The notes under the pieces are model-generated. The model searched no databases. It was not told where the DNA came from and worked only from the letters and a program-made list of their open reading frames with translations. Below are positions 1 through 8,317 of a stretch of 64,000 nt of DNA, piece after piece; positions within the stretch are counted from its first letter, which is position 1; each line of letters begins with the position of its first letter. This stretch comes from Candidatus Pantoea varia. GTDB taxonomy: Bacteria; Pseudomonadota; Gammaproteobacteria; Enterobacterales; Enterobacteriaceae. The stretch is from positions 372,001 through 436,000 of the forward strand of contig NZ_FOVG01000004.1 in NCBI RefSeq assembly GCF_900115075.1, in the 5' to 3' direction. The translations under genes and the position numbers were made by a program.

Positions 1-1106
1 CCGCGGGATCGTCTGCCGATCCGATCAGCGCGCCGCAGCAGTCTGCCGCCACCACGCCGCAGCCTCAGTCCCAGCCTCAGCCTCAGCCTCAGCCTCAGCC
101 TGCTGCAGCCGCACCGGCCAGCAACGCTCAGATCAAGGTCTATGACACCAGCAGCCAGCCGATTGAGCAGGTGATGCAGCAGGCACAGCAGGATGGCGCC
201 ACTATCGTGGTTGGCCCGCTGCTGAAGAGCAACGTTGAGAAGGTCGCTAACAGCCAGACATCTCTGAATGTGCTGGCGCTCAACGAGCCTGAGAAGATCC
301 AGAACCATCCGAATATCTGCTACTTTGCGCTCTCTCCTGAAGATGAAGCGCGCGATGCTGCGCACCATATCTGGGATCAGGGCAAACGCCAGCCACTGTT
401 GCTGGTTCCGCGCAGCGGACTGGGCGATCGCGTCATCAACGCCTTTGCTCAGGAGTGGCAGACGCTGGGTGGCAGTACCGTCATGCAGCAGCGCTTTGGA
501 TCGACCGCTGAGCTGAAACAGGGCATTAACAGTGGTGCGGGCATCAGCCTGTCGGGTACGCCGGTAAACGCTGCACCCGCGCAACCGCAGGGCGTTTCGA
601 TTGCGGGCATGACCATTCCGGCACCGCAACAGAGCACGCCTGATGTGGTCAGCACCAGCAGCGGCGGCGGCGTCGATGCGGTCTACATCGTCTCAACGCA
701 GGATGAACTGCAGCTGATCAAACCGATGATCACCATGCGCACCGGCAGTCGCAGCAATATCTCGCTCTACGCCAGCTCGCGCAGCGCGCAGGCCGGCGCT
801 GGCCCGGACTTCCGGTTAGAAATGGATGGCCTGCAGTTCAGCGATATTCCGCTGCTCTCCGGCAGCAATCCTGGCCTGATGCAGCAGACGTCGAAGTCAT
901 TCAATAATGACTACTCGCTGGTGCGCCTCTATGCCATGGGTATGGATGCCTGGACGCTGGCGAATCACTTTAACCAGATGCGCCAGTCTCCTGGCTTCAC
1001 GCTGGATGGCAATACTGGCAAGCTCAGCGCCGACACGGACTGTGTGATCAACAGGAAGTTGACATGGAACCAGTATCGCCGGGGCGAAATCGCACCGGCC
1101 AACTAA
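1..1106 (+). CDS. lpoA: LpoA, outer-membrane lipoprotein activator of PBP1A (5' end missing)
   Basis: The reading frame is open from base 3, so the gene enters the window from the left. About 367 residues are visible, against roughly 680 for the family, so the signal peptide, lipobox and N-terminal TPR-like domain lie outside. The visible part starts with a low-complexity linker rich in Gln, Pro and Ala (encoded by 1-120), followed by the conserved C-terminal domain that resembles a periplasmic substrate-binding fold. In E. coli LpoA reaches from the outer membrane through the periplasm to stimulate the transpeptidase of PBP1A. The 3' end overlaps yraN by 43 bp in another frame, as in related enterobacteria, suggesting coupled translation. 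Identification rests on sequence similarity and the yraN-diaA-dolP context. Confidence 0.93.
   Translation, partial: AGSSADPISAPQQSAATTPQPQSQPQPQPQPQPAAAAPASNAQIKVYDTSSQPIEQVMQQAQQDGATIVVGPLLKSNVEKVANSQTSLNVLALNEPEKIQNHPNICYFALSPEDEARDAAHHIWDQGKRQPLLLVPRSGLGDRVINAFAQEWQTLGGSTVMQQRFGSTAELKQGINSGAGISLSGTPVNAAPAQPQGVSIAGMTIPAPQQSTPDVVSTSSGGGVDAVYIVSTQDELQLIKPMITMRTGSRSNISLYASSRSAQAGAGPDFRLEMDGLQFSDIPLLSGSNPGLMQQTSKSFNNDYSLVRLYAMGMDAWTLANHFNQMRQSPGFTLDGNTGKLSADTDCVINRKLTWNQYRRGEIAPAN
72..101 (+). repeat. Five perfect tandem copies of a 6-bp unit in lpoA
   Basis: The hexamer CAGCCT is repeated five times without mismatch and encodes Gln-Pro dipeptides in the LpoA linker. It keeps the reading frame whatever the copy number, so slippage would change linker length without breaking the gene. 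Confidence 0.9.
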
Positions 1107-1459
1107 ATCGCCGTCAGGTTGGTGCCGGGCATGAAGAAGATGCCCGGCGCTATCTGGAGCAGGCTGGCCTGATATGGGTCGCCAGTAATGTTCACTTTCG
1201 TTATGGTGAACTTGACCTGATTATGCGTGACGGGCACTGTTGGGTGTTTGTTGAAGTTCGCTACCGACGCGATGCGCGTTATGGTGGCGCGCTCGCCAGC
1301 GTAACCCGGAATAAACAACAAAAGCTGCTGCGCGCTGCCGCTCTCTGGCTGGCGCAACGCGGCGGCAGTTTTGAAACAGTGAATTGCCGTTTCGACATCA
1401 TCGCCATTACCGGCACGGCGCTCGAGTGGCTGCCGAATGCCTTTAATGCAGACGTTTAG
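1064..1459 (+). CDS. yraN: YraN, UPF0102 family nuclease-fold protein
   Basis: 131 residues, the usual size for UPF0102. The family has a restriction-endonuclease-like PD-(D/E)XK fold. The acidic pattern is visible in the segment [12 protein letters not shown] followed by VFVEVRYR, with Glu, Asp and Glu at the expected places. No cellular role is firmly established. The ATG at 1064 lies inside the end of lpoA and gives the N-terminal extension typical of E. coli YraN. The gene sits between lpoA and diaA, 14 bp before the diaA start, as in other enterobacteria. Identity is secure, function is not. Confidence 0.92.
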   Translation: MEPVSPGRNRTGQLNRRQVGAGHEEDARRYLEQAGLIWVASNVHFRYGELDLIMRDGHCWVFVEVRYRRDARYGGALASVTRNKQQKLLRAAALWLAQRGGSFETVNCRFDIIAITGTALEWLPNAFNADV

Positions 1460-1473
1460 AACCAGGTGGTCGT

Positions 1474-2061
1474 GTGCAGGAAAGAATTAAAGCGTGTTTT
1501 ACCGAAAGTATTCAGACTCAGATTGCCGCAGCCGAGGCGTTGCCCGATGCCATCTCCCGCGCGGCCATGACGCTGGTGCAGTCGTTATTGAATGGCAATA
1601 AAATCCTGAGCTGTGGCAACGGTGCCTCATCCGCCAATGCCCAGCATTTCGCTGCCAGCATGATCAATCGTTTCGAGACCGAACGCCCCAGCTTACCGGC
1701 ACTGGCGTTGAGTGCCGACAACGTGATGCTGACCGCGATTGGTAATGATCGTCTGCACGATGAAATTTATGCCAAGCAGGTACGCGCGCTGGGACACGCA
1801 GGTGATGTGTTACTGGCCATCTCGACCCGTGGCAACACCCGTGACATCGTTAAGGCCGTAGAAGCGGCGGTGACGCGCGATATGACTATCGTTGCGCTTA
1901 CCGGGTATGATGGCGGAGAGCTCGCCGGACTGCTGGGGCCGCAGGATGTGGAAATCCGTATTCCTTCGCACCGCAGCGCCCGTATTCAGGAGATGCATAT
2001 GCTTACCGTTAATTGCTTATGCGATCTGATCGATAACACTCTCTTTCCCCATCAGGAATGA
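1474..2061 (+). CDS. diaA: DiaA, DnaA initiator-associating protein
   Basis: 195 residues with a single SIS (sugar isomerase) domain, nearly identical to E. coli DiaA. DiaA forms a tetramer that binds domain I of DnaA and helps several DnaA molecules assemble on oriC, so it promotes timely replication initiation. The start is GTG at 1474 (MQERIKACF in the protein), which matches the E. coli N-terminus exactly. The nucleotide-sugar-like pocket is visible as [12 protein letters not shown] and [10 protein letters not shown]. The stop overlaps an in-frame upstream start of dolP. The window also carries a datA-like DnaA-binding locus near 60.2 kb, so both a positive and a likely negative factor for DnaA are present. 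Confidence 0.96.
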   Translation: MQERIKACFTESIQTQIAAAEALPDAISRAAMTLVQSLLNGNKILSCGNGASSANAQHFAASMINRFETERPSLPALALSADNVMLTAIGNDRLHDEIYAKQVRALGHAGDVLLAISTRGNTRDIVKAVEAAVTRDMTIVALTGYDGGELAGLLGPQDVEIRIPSHRSARIQEMHMLTVNCLCDLIDNTLFPHQE

Positions 2062-2075
2062 CTGAAGGAGCACGA

Positions 2076-2648
2076 ATGAAAGCATTGAATGCTATAGCTA
2101 TTCTGTTAACCGCCATGCTACTGCAGGGCTGCGTCGCGGTCGTCGCTGGCGGCGCAGCTGTTGCCACCAAAACGGCCACCGATCCCCGCTCAGTGGGTAC
2201 GCAGGTTGATGACGGCACGCTGGAGCTACGCGTCACGAACGCGCTGGCAAAAGATCAGCAGATTAAAACCGACGCTCGCGTTGTCGCCACCGCCTATCAG
2301 GGCAAAGTGCTGCTGACCGGACAGGCGCCTTCGCAGGAGATCGCCAATCGTGCCAAACAGATCACCATGGGCGTTGATGGCGCAACCGAGGTCTATAACG
2401 AGATCCGCATCGGCCAGAAAGTGACGCTGGGCACCACGTCGTCAGACACCTGGATTACCACCAAAATTCGCTCACAGCTGCTGGGCAGCGATCAGGTGAA
2501 ATCCTCCAACGTGAAGGTGACGACGGAAAATGGCGAAGTGTTCCTGCTGGGTCTGGTGACACAACAGGAAGCGCAGGCCGCGGCAGATGTTGCCAGCCGC
2601 GTCAGTGGCGTGAAGCACGTCACCACCGCCTTTACCATGCTGAAGTAA
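2076..2648 (+). CDS. dolP: DolP (YraP), dual-BON outer-membrane lipoprotein
   Basis: 190 residues from the ATG at 2076. This start is preferred over the in-frame ATG at 2058 because AAGGAG lies at the right distance and the signal peptide begins there. The lipobox LQGC ends at Cys19, so the mature protein is lipid-anchored. Two BON domains follow (about residues 45-115 and 125-188). In E. coli DolP sits at the outer membrane and division site, binds anionic phospholipid, supports BAM function and envelope integrity, and is under sigma-E control. It is the last gene of the lpoA-yraN-diaA-dolP run and is followed by a strong hairpin terminator. Confidence 0.95.
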   Translation: MKALNAIAILLTAMLLQGCVAVVAGGAAVATKTATDPRSVGTQVDDGTLELRVTNALAKDQQIKTDARVVATAYQGKVLLTGQAPSQEIANRAKQITMGVDGATEVYNEIRIGQKVTLGTTSSDTWITTKIRSQLLGSDQVKSSNVKVTTENGEVFLLGLVTQQEAQAAADVASRVSGVKHVTTAFTMLK

Positions 2649-2661
2649 CACGCTAAAACGC

Positions 2662-2688
2662 AAAAAGGCGGCCACGGCCGCCTTTTTT
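2662..2688. terminator. Bidirectional terminator between dolP and yhaK
   Basis: A run of A, a perfect stem GGCGGC/GCCGCC (2667-2672 with 2677-2682, four-base loop), then six T. It fits intrinsic termination in both directions between convergent genes. Confidence 0.85.
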
Positions 2689-2700
2689 ATTGCCCGATTC

Positions 2701-3405
2701 TCAGACCGGAATGTCGATGACCAGCGCGCGGGTCGCGGTTTTCGCCTTCAGCTGCAACAGCTTCTCTTCCTGCAAAAACGCGCCATCGCCACAGCCCAGC
2801 TTTTCCTGATGATCCGTGCCGGACATCGCCTCCAGCGAACCGTGAATCGACTGCAGATAGGCTCGTGGCCCCTGTATCCGCAGCGAGTGCTGTTCGCCCG
2901 GAGCCAGCTCAACCTGATGAATCCACACCTGCTGACGAAGTTGCAGGCTGTCGTCCACGCCATCCGGCGAGGCGATCAGCTGAGACAAGCGGCCTTCCGT
3001 CAGGGCAATTTTCTGCATCCGCGGATTTTCGCGCTCCGGACAGGCGGCCAGCCACAGCTGCATACGTGTCAGCGGGCGATCTTTGCTCAGGTTGATTTCG
3101 GTGTAACTTACCCCCTGCTGGGCAGAGAGCAGCAGCGCCTCTCCTTCCCGCACGCTGATGGTGTTGCCTTCGCTGTCGCGGTATTCAGCTTCACCCTGCA
3201 GCACGATGTTCAGCACATCGACCTGAGGATAGGTACGCGGCTGAAAAGCCGCGCCCGGTGCCAGCACTTCCTGGTTCAGAACACGCAGCGATGCGTAGCC
3301 CATCAGTTTAGGATCAAAATAGTGGCCAAAAGAGAAACTGTAGCGGCCCTGCAACCAGCCGAAATCGGCCTGGCCACATGCCGACGCACTGCGTGTTGTT
3401 ATCAT
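2701..3405 (-). CDS. yhaK: YhaK, pirin-family cupin protein
   Basis: 234 residues, close to E. coli YhaK along its length (for example SFSFGHYFDPKLMGYASLRV near residue 25). It is a bicupin of the pirin family. E. coli YhaK is cytosolic, lacks the canonical pirin metal site and has been described as a redox-responsive marker; its reaction is not established. The gene is divergent from the LysR regulator yhaJ, with a 130-bp shared promoter region containing an inverted repeat. It ends against the dolP terminator. Regulation by YhaJ is likely from this arrangement, but is an inference. Confidence 0.93.
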   Translation of the reverse strand: MITTRSASACGQADFGWLQGRYSFSFGHYFDPKLMGYASLRVLNQEVLAPGAAFQPRTYPQVDVLNIVLQGEAEYRDSEGNTISVREGEALLLSAQQGVSYTEINLSKDRPLTRMQLWLAACPERENPRMQKIALTEGRLSQLIASPDGVDDSLQLRQQVWIHQVELAPGEQHSLRIQGPRAYLQSIHGSLEAMSGTDHQEKLGCGDGAFLQEEKLLQLKAKTATRALVIDIPV

Positions 3406-3442
3406 TATTTACCTCCGGCATCCGGTGACGAGGATCGGCCAC

Positions 3443-3470
3443 GGACTTTATACCCACTATGGTAAAAGTC
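3443..3470. promoter_or_regulatory. Interrupted inverted repeat in the yhaK-yhaJ divergent promoter region
   Basis: GACTTTATACC at 3444-3454 is mirrored by GGTAAAAGTC at 3461-3470, with one base missing in the second arm and a 6-base centre. It lies between two divergently transcribed genes, one of which encodes a LysR regulator, so it is a candidate YhaJ operator. It also contains -10-like sequence (TATAAA on the minus strand). Confidence 0.4.
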
Positions 3471-3535
3471 TGGACGCCGGATTGTTAGCCAGTTAATCTG
3501 CCCGGCATGTTCAAATTTCCTGACAGAGAACCGGG

Positions 3536-4435
3536 ATGGCTAAAGAGCGTGCGTTAACCCTTGAATCTTTACGCGTTATGGATGCGATTGATCGACGTGG
3601 CAGTTTTGCAGCGGCAGCAGATGAACTGGGGCGCGTTCCTTCTGCCCTCAGCTACACCATGCAAAAGCTGGAAGAGGAGCTGGATGTGGTGCTGTTTGAC
3701 CGCTCCGGTCACCGCACCAAATTTACCAACGTGGGACGCATGCTGCTGGAGCGTGGCCGGGTGTTGCTGGAAGCGGCCGATAAGCTCACCACCGATGCAG
3801 AAGCGCTGGCGCGTGGCTGGGAAACACATCTGACCATCGTCACCGAAGCGCTGGTGCCTGTTGATGCACTTTTTCCGCTGGTAACAAAGCTGGCCGATAA
3901 AGCCAACACGCAATTTTCGCTGGTTACTGAAGTGCTGGCTGGCGCGTGGGAACGGCTGGAACAGGGCCGTGCCGATATCGTGATTGCCCCCGATATGCAC
4001 TTCCGTGCCTCCACCGAGATCAACACCCGCAAGCTCTACACCATGATGAGCGTCTACGTCGCCAGTGCTGACCACCCGATTCATAACGAGCCTGAACCCC
4101 AGTCTGAAGTAACGCGGGTGAAATACCGGGGCATTGCGGTGGCGGATACCGCGCGTGAGCGCCCGGTGCTGACCGTACAACTGCTGGATAAGCAGCAGCG
4201 CCTGACCGTGAGCAGTATGGACGATAAGCGCCGTGCGCTGCTGGCCGGCCTGGGCGTGGCGACCATGCCCTATTCACTGGTGGAGCAGGATATTGCGGAA
4301 GGCCGCCTGCGCGTGGTGAGTCCGGAATATACCCGCGAGGTCGACATTATTATGGCATGGCGGCGTGACAGCATGGGTGAAGCTAAATCCTGGTGCCTGC
4401 GCGAGATCCCCCGCCTGCTGGCGAAGAAAAACTAA
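3536..4435 (+). CDS. yhaJ: YhaJ, LysR-family transcriptional regulator
   Basis: 299 residues with an N-terminal winged helix-turn-helix (about residues 6-65, LRVMDAIDRRGSFAAAADEL) and a C-terminal LysR substrate-binding domain. It is highly similar to E. coli YhaJ. In E. coli YhaJ activates yqjF and genes for virulence or aromatic compound response; the natural ligand is uncertain. The ATG at 3536 gives the same N-terminus (MAKERALTLE) as E. coli. It is divergent from yhaK and converges on the regulator gene at 4441, with only 5 bp between the two stop codons. Confidence 0.94.
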   Translation: MAKERALTLESLRVMDAIDRRGSFAAAADELGRVPSALSYTMQKLEEELDVVLFDRSGHRTKFTNVGRMLLERGRVLLEAADKLTTDAEALARGWETHLTIVTEALVPVDALFPLVTKLADKANTQFSLVTEVLAGAWERLEQGRADIVIAPDMHFRASTEINTRKLYTMMSVYVASADHPIHNEPEPQSEVTRVKYRGIAVADTARERPVLTVQLLDKQQRLTVSSMDDKRRALLAGLGVATMPYSLVEQDIAEGRLRVVSPEYTREVDIIMAWRRDSMGEAKSWCLREIPRLLAKKN

Positions 4436-4440
4436 ACAGG

Positions 4441-6351
4441 CTACGGCCGGCTCAGGCAATCCATCGCCACCGCCCTGAAGCAGGTGAAATCGGTGCTGTC
4501 CCGCAGGCGGGTCATCGCCCTTTCACGCAGAAACGTCACAAACAGATCGTATATCGCCATCGCTTCTTCATATTCACTTTTGCTGATCGCTAGCAGGAAG
4601 ATGACATAGGCGGTATCGTCTCCCCAGGGAATGCCGTGCGGCGCCAGCACGGTATAGACCACGGTTTTCTTTGCCAGCAGTCCCAGCGAGTGCGGCAGCG
4701 CAATGCCTTCGCCCAGCATGGTGCTGACAATCGCTTCGCGCTCTTCGACCGACGGATAGAACGCCGCATCCACAAAGCCCTCCTCCTGCAGCTGATCGCA
4801 CAGCTGGCGGAACAGCTCAGACCGCGTCATCGGCTTGTCGACAATATGAAAGTGCTGGGCATCAAAAAATTTCTCCAACATGTAGGGCCGCGTCCGGTCG
4901 ACCAGCACCAGCTTGCCAATCTGCTCCAGCTGAAAAGCGGTGGGAAACGGCGACATTACCACCACGGGTTTCTCTTTTTCGCTGAGCCGGATGGTGGAGA
5001 TCACAAAATCCTCGTCGATGCGGCTGCGTTCCTCATACTCGCGCTGTGACAGACGCGCCGTAACCTGCAACTGTGGATATTTACGCAGCAGCATCGCCTC
5101 AATCATCCGCAGCGTAGAGTTACCGCTGTCGCACACCAGCAGCACCTGCGGGTGACGCTGATAACCCACGTCATAGTGGCGCTCCAGCCCGACGCCGATG
5201 TGCAGCACCAGAAAGCCAATCTCATTCTCGGTGATGACGTAAGGGGTATATTTCCCCCAGTTGGTCACCGCCGCCAGGGTGACATCATAGGCCATGGGAT
5301 AGTGCTGTTTGATGTTGCTGAGCAGCGGGTTGGGAATGTGAATCTGATAGCGCACCCGGGTAATCATGGTTTTGATATGGGTGAGCAGATCGGCGCGCAG
5401 CTGCTGATCGTTTTGCAGATTGAAGTTGTAGTGCGTGTTGATAAAGCTGAGCAGGTAATCCACCAGCGCGTCGGCGTCATCCGCATTAATGGCGCTGGGG
5501 GCGATCGCCTGAATGCGCCGTGCGGCGATGTTGACCCGCAGCCAGTTCTCTTCCGCAGGTGAAATCGGTTTGCTGACCAGCGGGCGCATCAGATTGATCA
5601 GCTGATGTGCCGCTTCATGCACCTCATCGCCAATCTCCTCGGCCCCTGGATCGTTAAGCGGATAACCTTCGCTGATACGACGCACAGCAACAGCGCAATA
5701 GAGCCGCAGATAGCGTTCGCCCTCATCGCTGAGGCGGATGTTGTGCTGCGCAAAACAACTTTGCAGCAGCGGGCGCAGCGTCTCAAGCATGCCGCTGTTG
5801 AGCGCTTCAATAGTCAGCAGTGGACTCTCAGGCTGCGCCTGATCGATTTGCCATAACAGGTCGGTGAGGCAGGTCCGAATCGCCACTTCGCTGCCGAACA
5901 GTTTCATGCCGTAATGTGGCTTGCTCTCAATGGTGAGGTGATAGCGCCCCAGCCATTCGCGCACTTCTGCCATATCATTCTGCAGGGTAGCGCGGCTGAC
6001 AAACCACTCTTCCGCCAGCTCTTCAAGTTTCAGGGAATAGGCGGCGGTGAGAAAGCGGGTCAGCAGGTAGCGCACCCGATCTGGCGAGGTGCGCGGCACC
6101 CGCAGCGGCGACGCGGTATGCTGCTGCAGATGCTGAAAGCGCTGGGCATCCTCAATCTTCAGCTGATAGCCCGCGCCTCGGCTCAGGATAAACTGCGCGC
6201 CATAGTCTGCCAGCAGCGCATTCAGCGCCGTGATATCGGTGCGCACGGTGCGTGTCGAGACGGCAAAACGCCGCGCCAGCTCATCCTGAGGCAGCGTTTC
6301 GTTTTGCAGGGCATCGAACAGTTGCGCAAGGCGCTGATTGGGAAATCTCAC
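4441..6351 (-). CDS. PRD-containing transcriptional activator with PTS EIIB- and EIIA-like domains (MtlR/LicR type)
   Basis: About 636 residues from a GTG at 6351, which has AGGT upstream; an in-frame TTG at 6411 is possible but weaker. Order of domains: DNA-binding helix-turn-helix (about 5-60, LARRFAVSTRTVRTDI), a second helix-turn-helix (about 90-150), two PRD domains (about 170-395, with His at about 325 and 384), an EIIB-like domain with the phospho-accepting Cys in VLLVCDSGNS (about 407), and an EIIA-like domain with His in IALPHS (about 554). The N-terminus is DNA-binding, not the RNA-binding CAT domain of BglG. This architecture is known in PTS-controlled activators, whose activity depends on phosphorylation by PTS enzymes. 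As last gene of the cluster it probably activates 12039-6456. Confidence 0.88.
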   Translation of the reverse strand: MRFPNQRLAQLFDALQNETLPQDELARRFAVSTRTVRTDITALNALLADYGAQFILSRGAGYQLKIEDAQRFQHLQQHTASPLRVPRTSPDRVRYLLTRFLTAAYSLKLEELAEEWFVSRATLQNDMAEVREWLGRYHLTIESKPHYGMKLFGSEVAIRTCLTDLLWQIDQAQPESPLLTIEALNSGMLETLRPLLQSCFAQHNIRLSDEGERYLRLYCAVAVRRISEGYPLNDPGAEEIGDEVHEAAHQLINLMRPLVSKPISPAEENWLRVNIAARRIQAIAPSAINADDADALVDYLLSFINTHYNFNLQNDQQLRADLLTHIKTMITRVRYQIHIPNPLLSNIKQHYPMAYDVTLAAVTNWGKYTPYVITENEIGFLVLHIGVGLERHYDVGYQRHPQVLLVCDSGNSTLRMIEAMLLRKYPQLQVTARLSQREYEERSRIDEDFVISTIRLSEKEKPVVVMSPFPTAFQLEQIGKLVLVDRTRPYMLEKFFDAQHFHIVDKPMTRSELFRQLCDQLQEEGFVDAAFYPSVEEREAIVSTMLGEGIALPHSLGLLAKKTVVYTVLAPHGIPWGDDTAYVIFLLAISKSEYEEAMAIYDLFVTFLRERAMTRLRDSTDFTCFRAVAMDCLSRP

Positions 6352-6455
6352 AAGCGTTACCTGTTTGCTGGCAGAGAGTGGGAACTTCAGCCTACGGAGT
6401 TCGTCACGCAACGTCCATGTTGCGCGATCTGCCTGTCAGAGGCAGATCATGTCGA

Positions 6456-7199
6456 TCACCGGGCCAGTACTGTTTTAAAGATGGCCAGCAGCTGCTTCAC
6501 ATCTTCAATGCGGGTCTCTCCACTGGCCTTGTCGATGATCGAACTGTAGACGTGCGGGATCACTTTGCTGACGCCCGCTTCCAGCGCAATGCGCACGATC
6601 TCGCCGACGTTTTCCAGATCGATACCGCCGGTGGGCTCCAGCCAGAAAGCCTGTTTTGCACAGGCTTCCGCCACAGCGCGGTACTCATCCACCGCCTGCA
6701 GACCGCCCATCGGAAAATATTTCACCGAGCTGCCGCCCATATCCTGCAGCATCGCGATCGCCGTTTCGATGGGCACGATCCCGTCACGCTGTTTTGAGCT
6801 ACACGGTCCGGTGGAGATTTTCACCTGCCCTGGCGTGCCGGTGGGTGAGATCAGACCGTTCACTATCGTCTGCGACTGCCCCAGCAGCGCGCGGCTGGTG
6901 GCGACGCCGGTAAAGACCTGATTCACATGCTGCGGTTGCAGCACCGCCGAAATCTCACTCACCATTTGTGACTGGTTGGGATCGCCTGCGCCCAGCCCCA
7001 CCGAGAGCGCATTATCAATCAGTGCGGCATACTCGCGCATATCGGCGATAGCGGCTTCATTGCTGGCATAGTTTTTTGACAGTACCCCGACCAGCACATG
7101 CCCTTCTGCTGCCTGCCAGATGGCGCGCGCATTCTCTTTTGATCCCGCCAGGACGTTAAGGCAAAGACGATCCTTGTAAAAATTGGGTGTCAGCGTCAT
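6456..7199 (-). CDS. DgaF-like 2-keto-3-deoxy-6-phosphogluconate aldolase
   Basis: 247 residues of the KDGP aldolase family that includes Salmonella DgaF, the last enzyme of D-glucosaminate breakdown, which yields pyruvate and glyceraldehyde-3-phosphate. The likely Schiff-base lysine is Lys160 in SSVKYFPMGG, matching the KxFP pattern of KDPG aldolases. The start overlaps the stop of the DgaE-like gene by 4 bp, so the two enzymes are translationally coupled. The family also occurs beside the DUF4310/4311/4312 genes in other bacteria (the Enterococcus EF_0839 group). The substrate here is probably KDPG or a close analogue; that is inferred from the family. Confidence 0.9.
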   Translation of the reverse strand: MTLTPNFYKDRLCLNVLAGSKENARAIWQAAEGHVLVGVLSKNYASNEAAIADMREYAALIDNALSVGLGAGDPNQSQMVSEISAVLQPQHVNQVFTGVATSRALLGQSQTIVNGLISPTGTPGQVKISTGPCSSKQRDGIVPIETAIAMLQDMGGSSVKYFPMGGLQAVDEYRAVAEACAKQAFWLEPTGGIDLENVGEIVRIALEAGVSKVIPHVYSSIIDKASGETRIEDVKQLLAIFKTVLAR

Positions 7200-8317
7200 G
7201 CGTTTTTCTCTCCGTTTAACAGTGCCTGAATGCGGGTGAAAATAGTGTGCAGTTGATCGGCGCTGACGCTGCGCACGTCCGCCTCAATGATCCCCTCGTT
7301 GGCTTTGTAGCCACGGAAGTAGATTGCAACGTCGCCCTTTTTCAGCGCCTGCACCAGATCGCCAGTGCGCTGCTGGATCGCGGCTTCGTCGAACGCGATC
7401 TCAGCCCGGGCGATGTCGCGTCCGGCTGCATCCCACACTATGCGGGCCGTCACGCCATTCAGACTATTGAGCTGTTCAATGAATGGCGTCATTTTTTCCA
7501 CCATCTGCGCGCCGCTGATTTTTGGCTGCGACAGATAATTTTCAATCGCCTGGGTCAGCCCCAGAATCCCCTCTTTGCCCACTTTCATCGCGCGGCCAAT
7601 GCCGTTGGTCTGGCGTTTAACCCACTCAACGTAGTGGTGTCTGCCAATTACCAATCCGCTGGTCGGCCCTTCAATCGCTTTTGCGCCGCTGTAGATCAAC
7701 AGATCGGCTCCCGCCTGGTAGTAGCATTGCAGATCCTCTTCTGCTGCCGCATCGACGATAAGCGGGAGGCCATGCTCACGCGCCACCGCCGCGGCCTGCG
7801 CCACATCGAGATGGCTCTTCTGCACGCAGTGGTGCGATTTCACATAGAGGATCGCCGCGGTCTGTGGCGTGATCGCCGCCGCCAGCTGGGCAGGCGAGCA
7901 TTCGTTGCTGTAACCCGCTTCCACCAGTTGCCCGCCACCCAGCGCCACCATGCTGCCGACCGGCGCGCCATAGTTCACGTTGTGCCCTTTCGGCACCACA
8001 ATCTGATGCGGGACGGTCAGCGGCGCGGCGTGCAGGTTATCCACCAGCCAGTCGTTATCTTTCACAATCACCGCCGCTACGCACTGGGCGATACCGGCCG
8101 AAGCGCAGGAGACCACCAGCGCGTTCTCCACCTTCAGCAGACCAGCGATATAAGCACCGGTCTTATCCACCAGATCTTTCATTTCGAAGTAGTGATCGAG
8201 GCCATACTTCACCGTATCGATCACATCGCTTGACGGCGTGGAGACGCCGAGGATCGTCATACGGCCAGAGGCGTTAATCACCGGCTTCAGGCCATACTTT
8301 TCATATATCGAGGTCAT
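7196..8317 (-). CDS. DgaE-like PLP-dependent ammonia-lyase (SelA-related fold)
   Basis: 373 residues, fold type I PLP enzyme of the SelA-related family that includes DgaE, D-glucosaminate-6-phosphate ammonia-lyase. The PLP lysine is Lys213 in YSGAKAIEGP, and Asp189 in PLIVDAAAE is the expected pyridine-nitrogen partner. DgaE removes ammonia from a 2-amino sugar acid phosphate to give KDPG. The gene overlaps the upstream amidohydrolase by 17 bp and the downstream aldolase by 4 bp, so the three enzymes form one translational unit. The reaction is predicted from the family and the adjacent aldolase. The exact amino-sugar acid is not known. Confidence 0.9.
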   Translation of the reverse strand: MTSIYEKYGLKPVINASGRMTILGVSTPSSDVIDTVKYGLDHYFEMKDLVDKTGAYIAGLLKVENALVVSCASAGIAQCVAAVIVKDNDWLVDNLHAAPLTVPHQIVVPKGHNVNYGAPVGSMVALGGGQLVEAGYSNECSPAQLAAAITPQTAAILYVKSHHCVQKSHLDVAQAAAVAREHGLPLIVDAAAEEDLQCYYQAGADLLIYSGAKAIEGPTSGLVIGRHHYVEWVKRQTNGIGRAMKVGKEGILGLTQAIENYLSQPKISGAQMVEKMTPFIEQLNSLNGVTARIVWDAAGRDIARAEIAFDEAAIQQRTGDLVQALKKGDVAIYFRGYKANEGIIEADVRSVSADQLHTIFTRIQALLNGEKNA

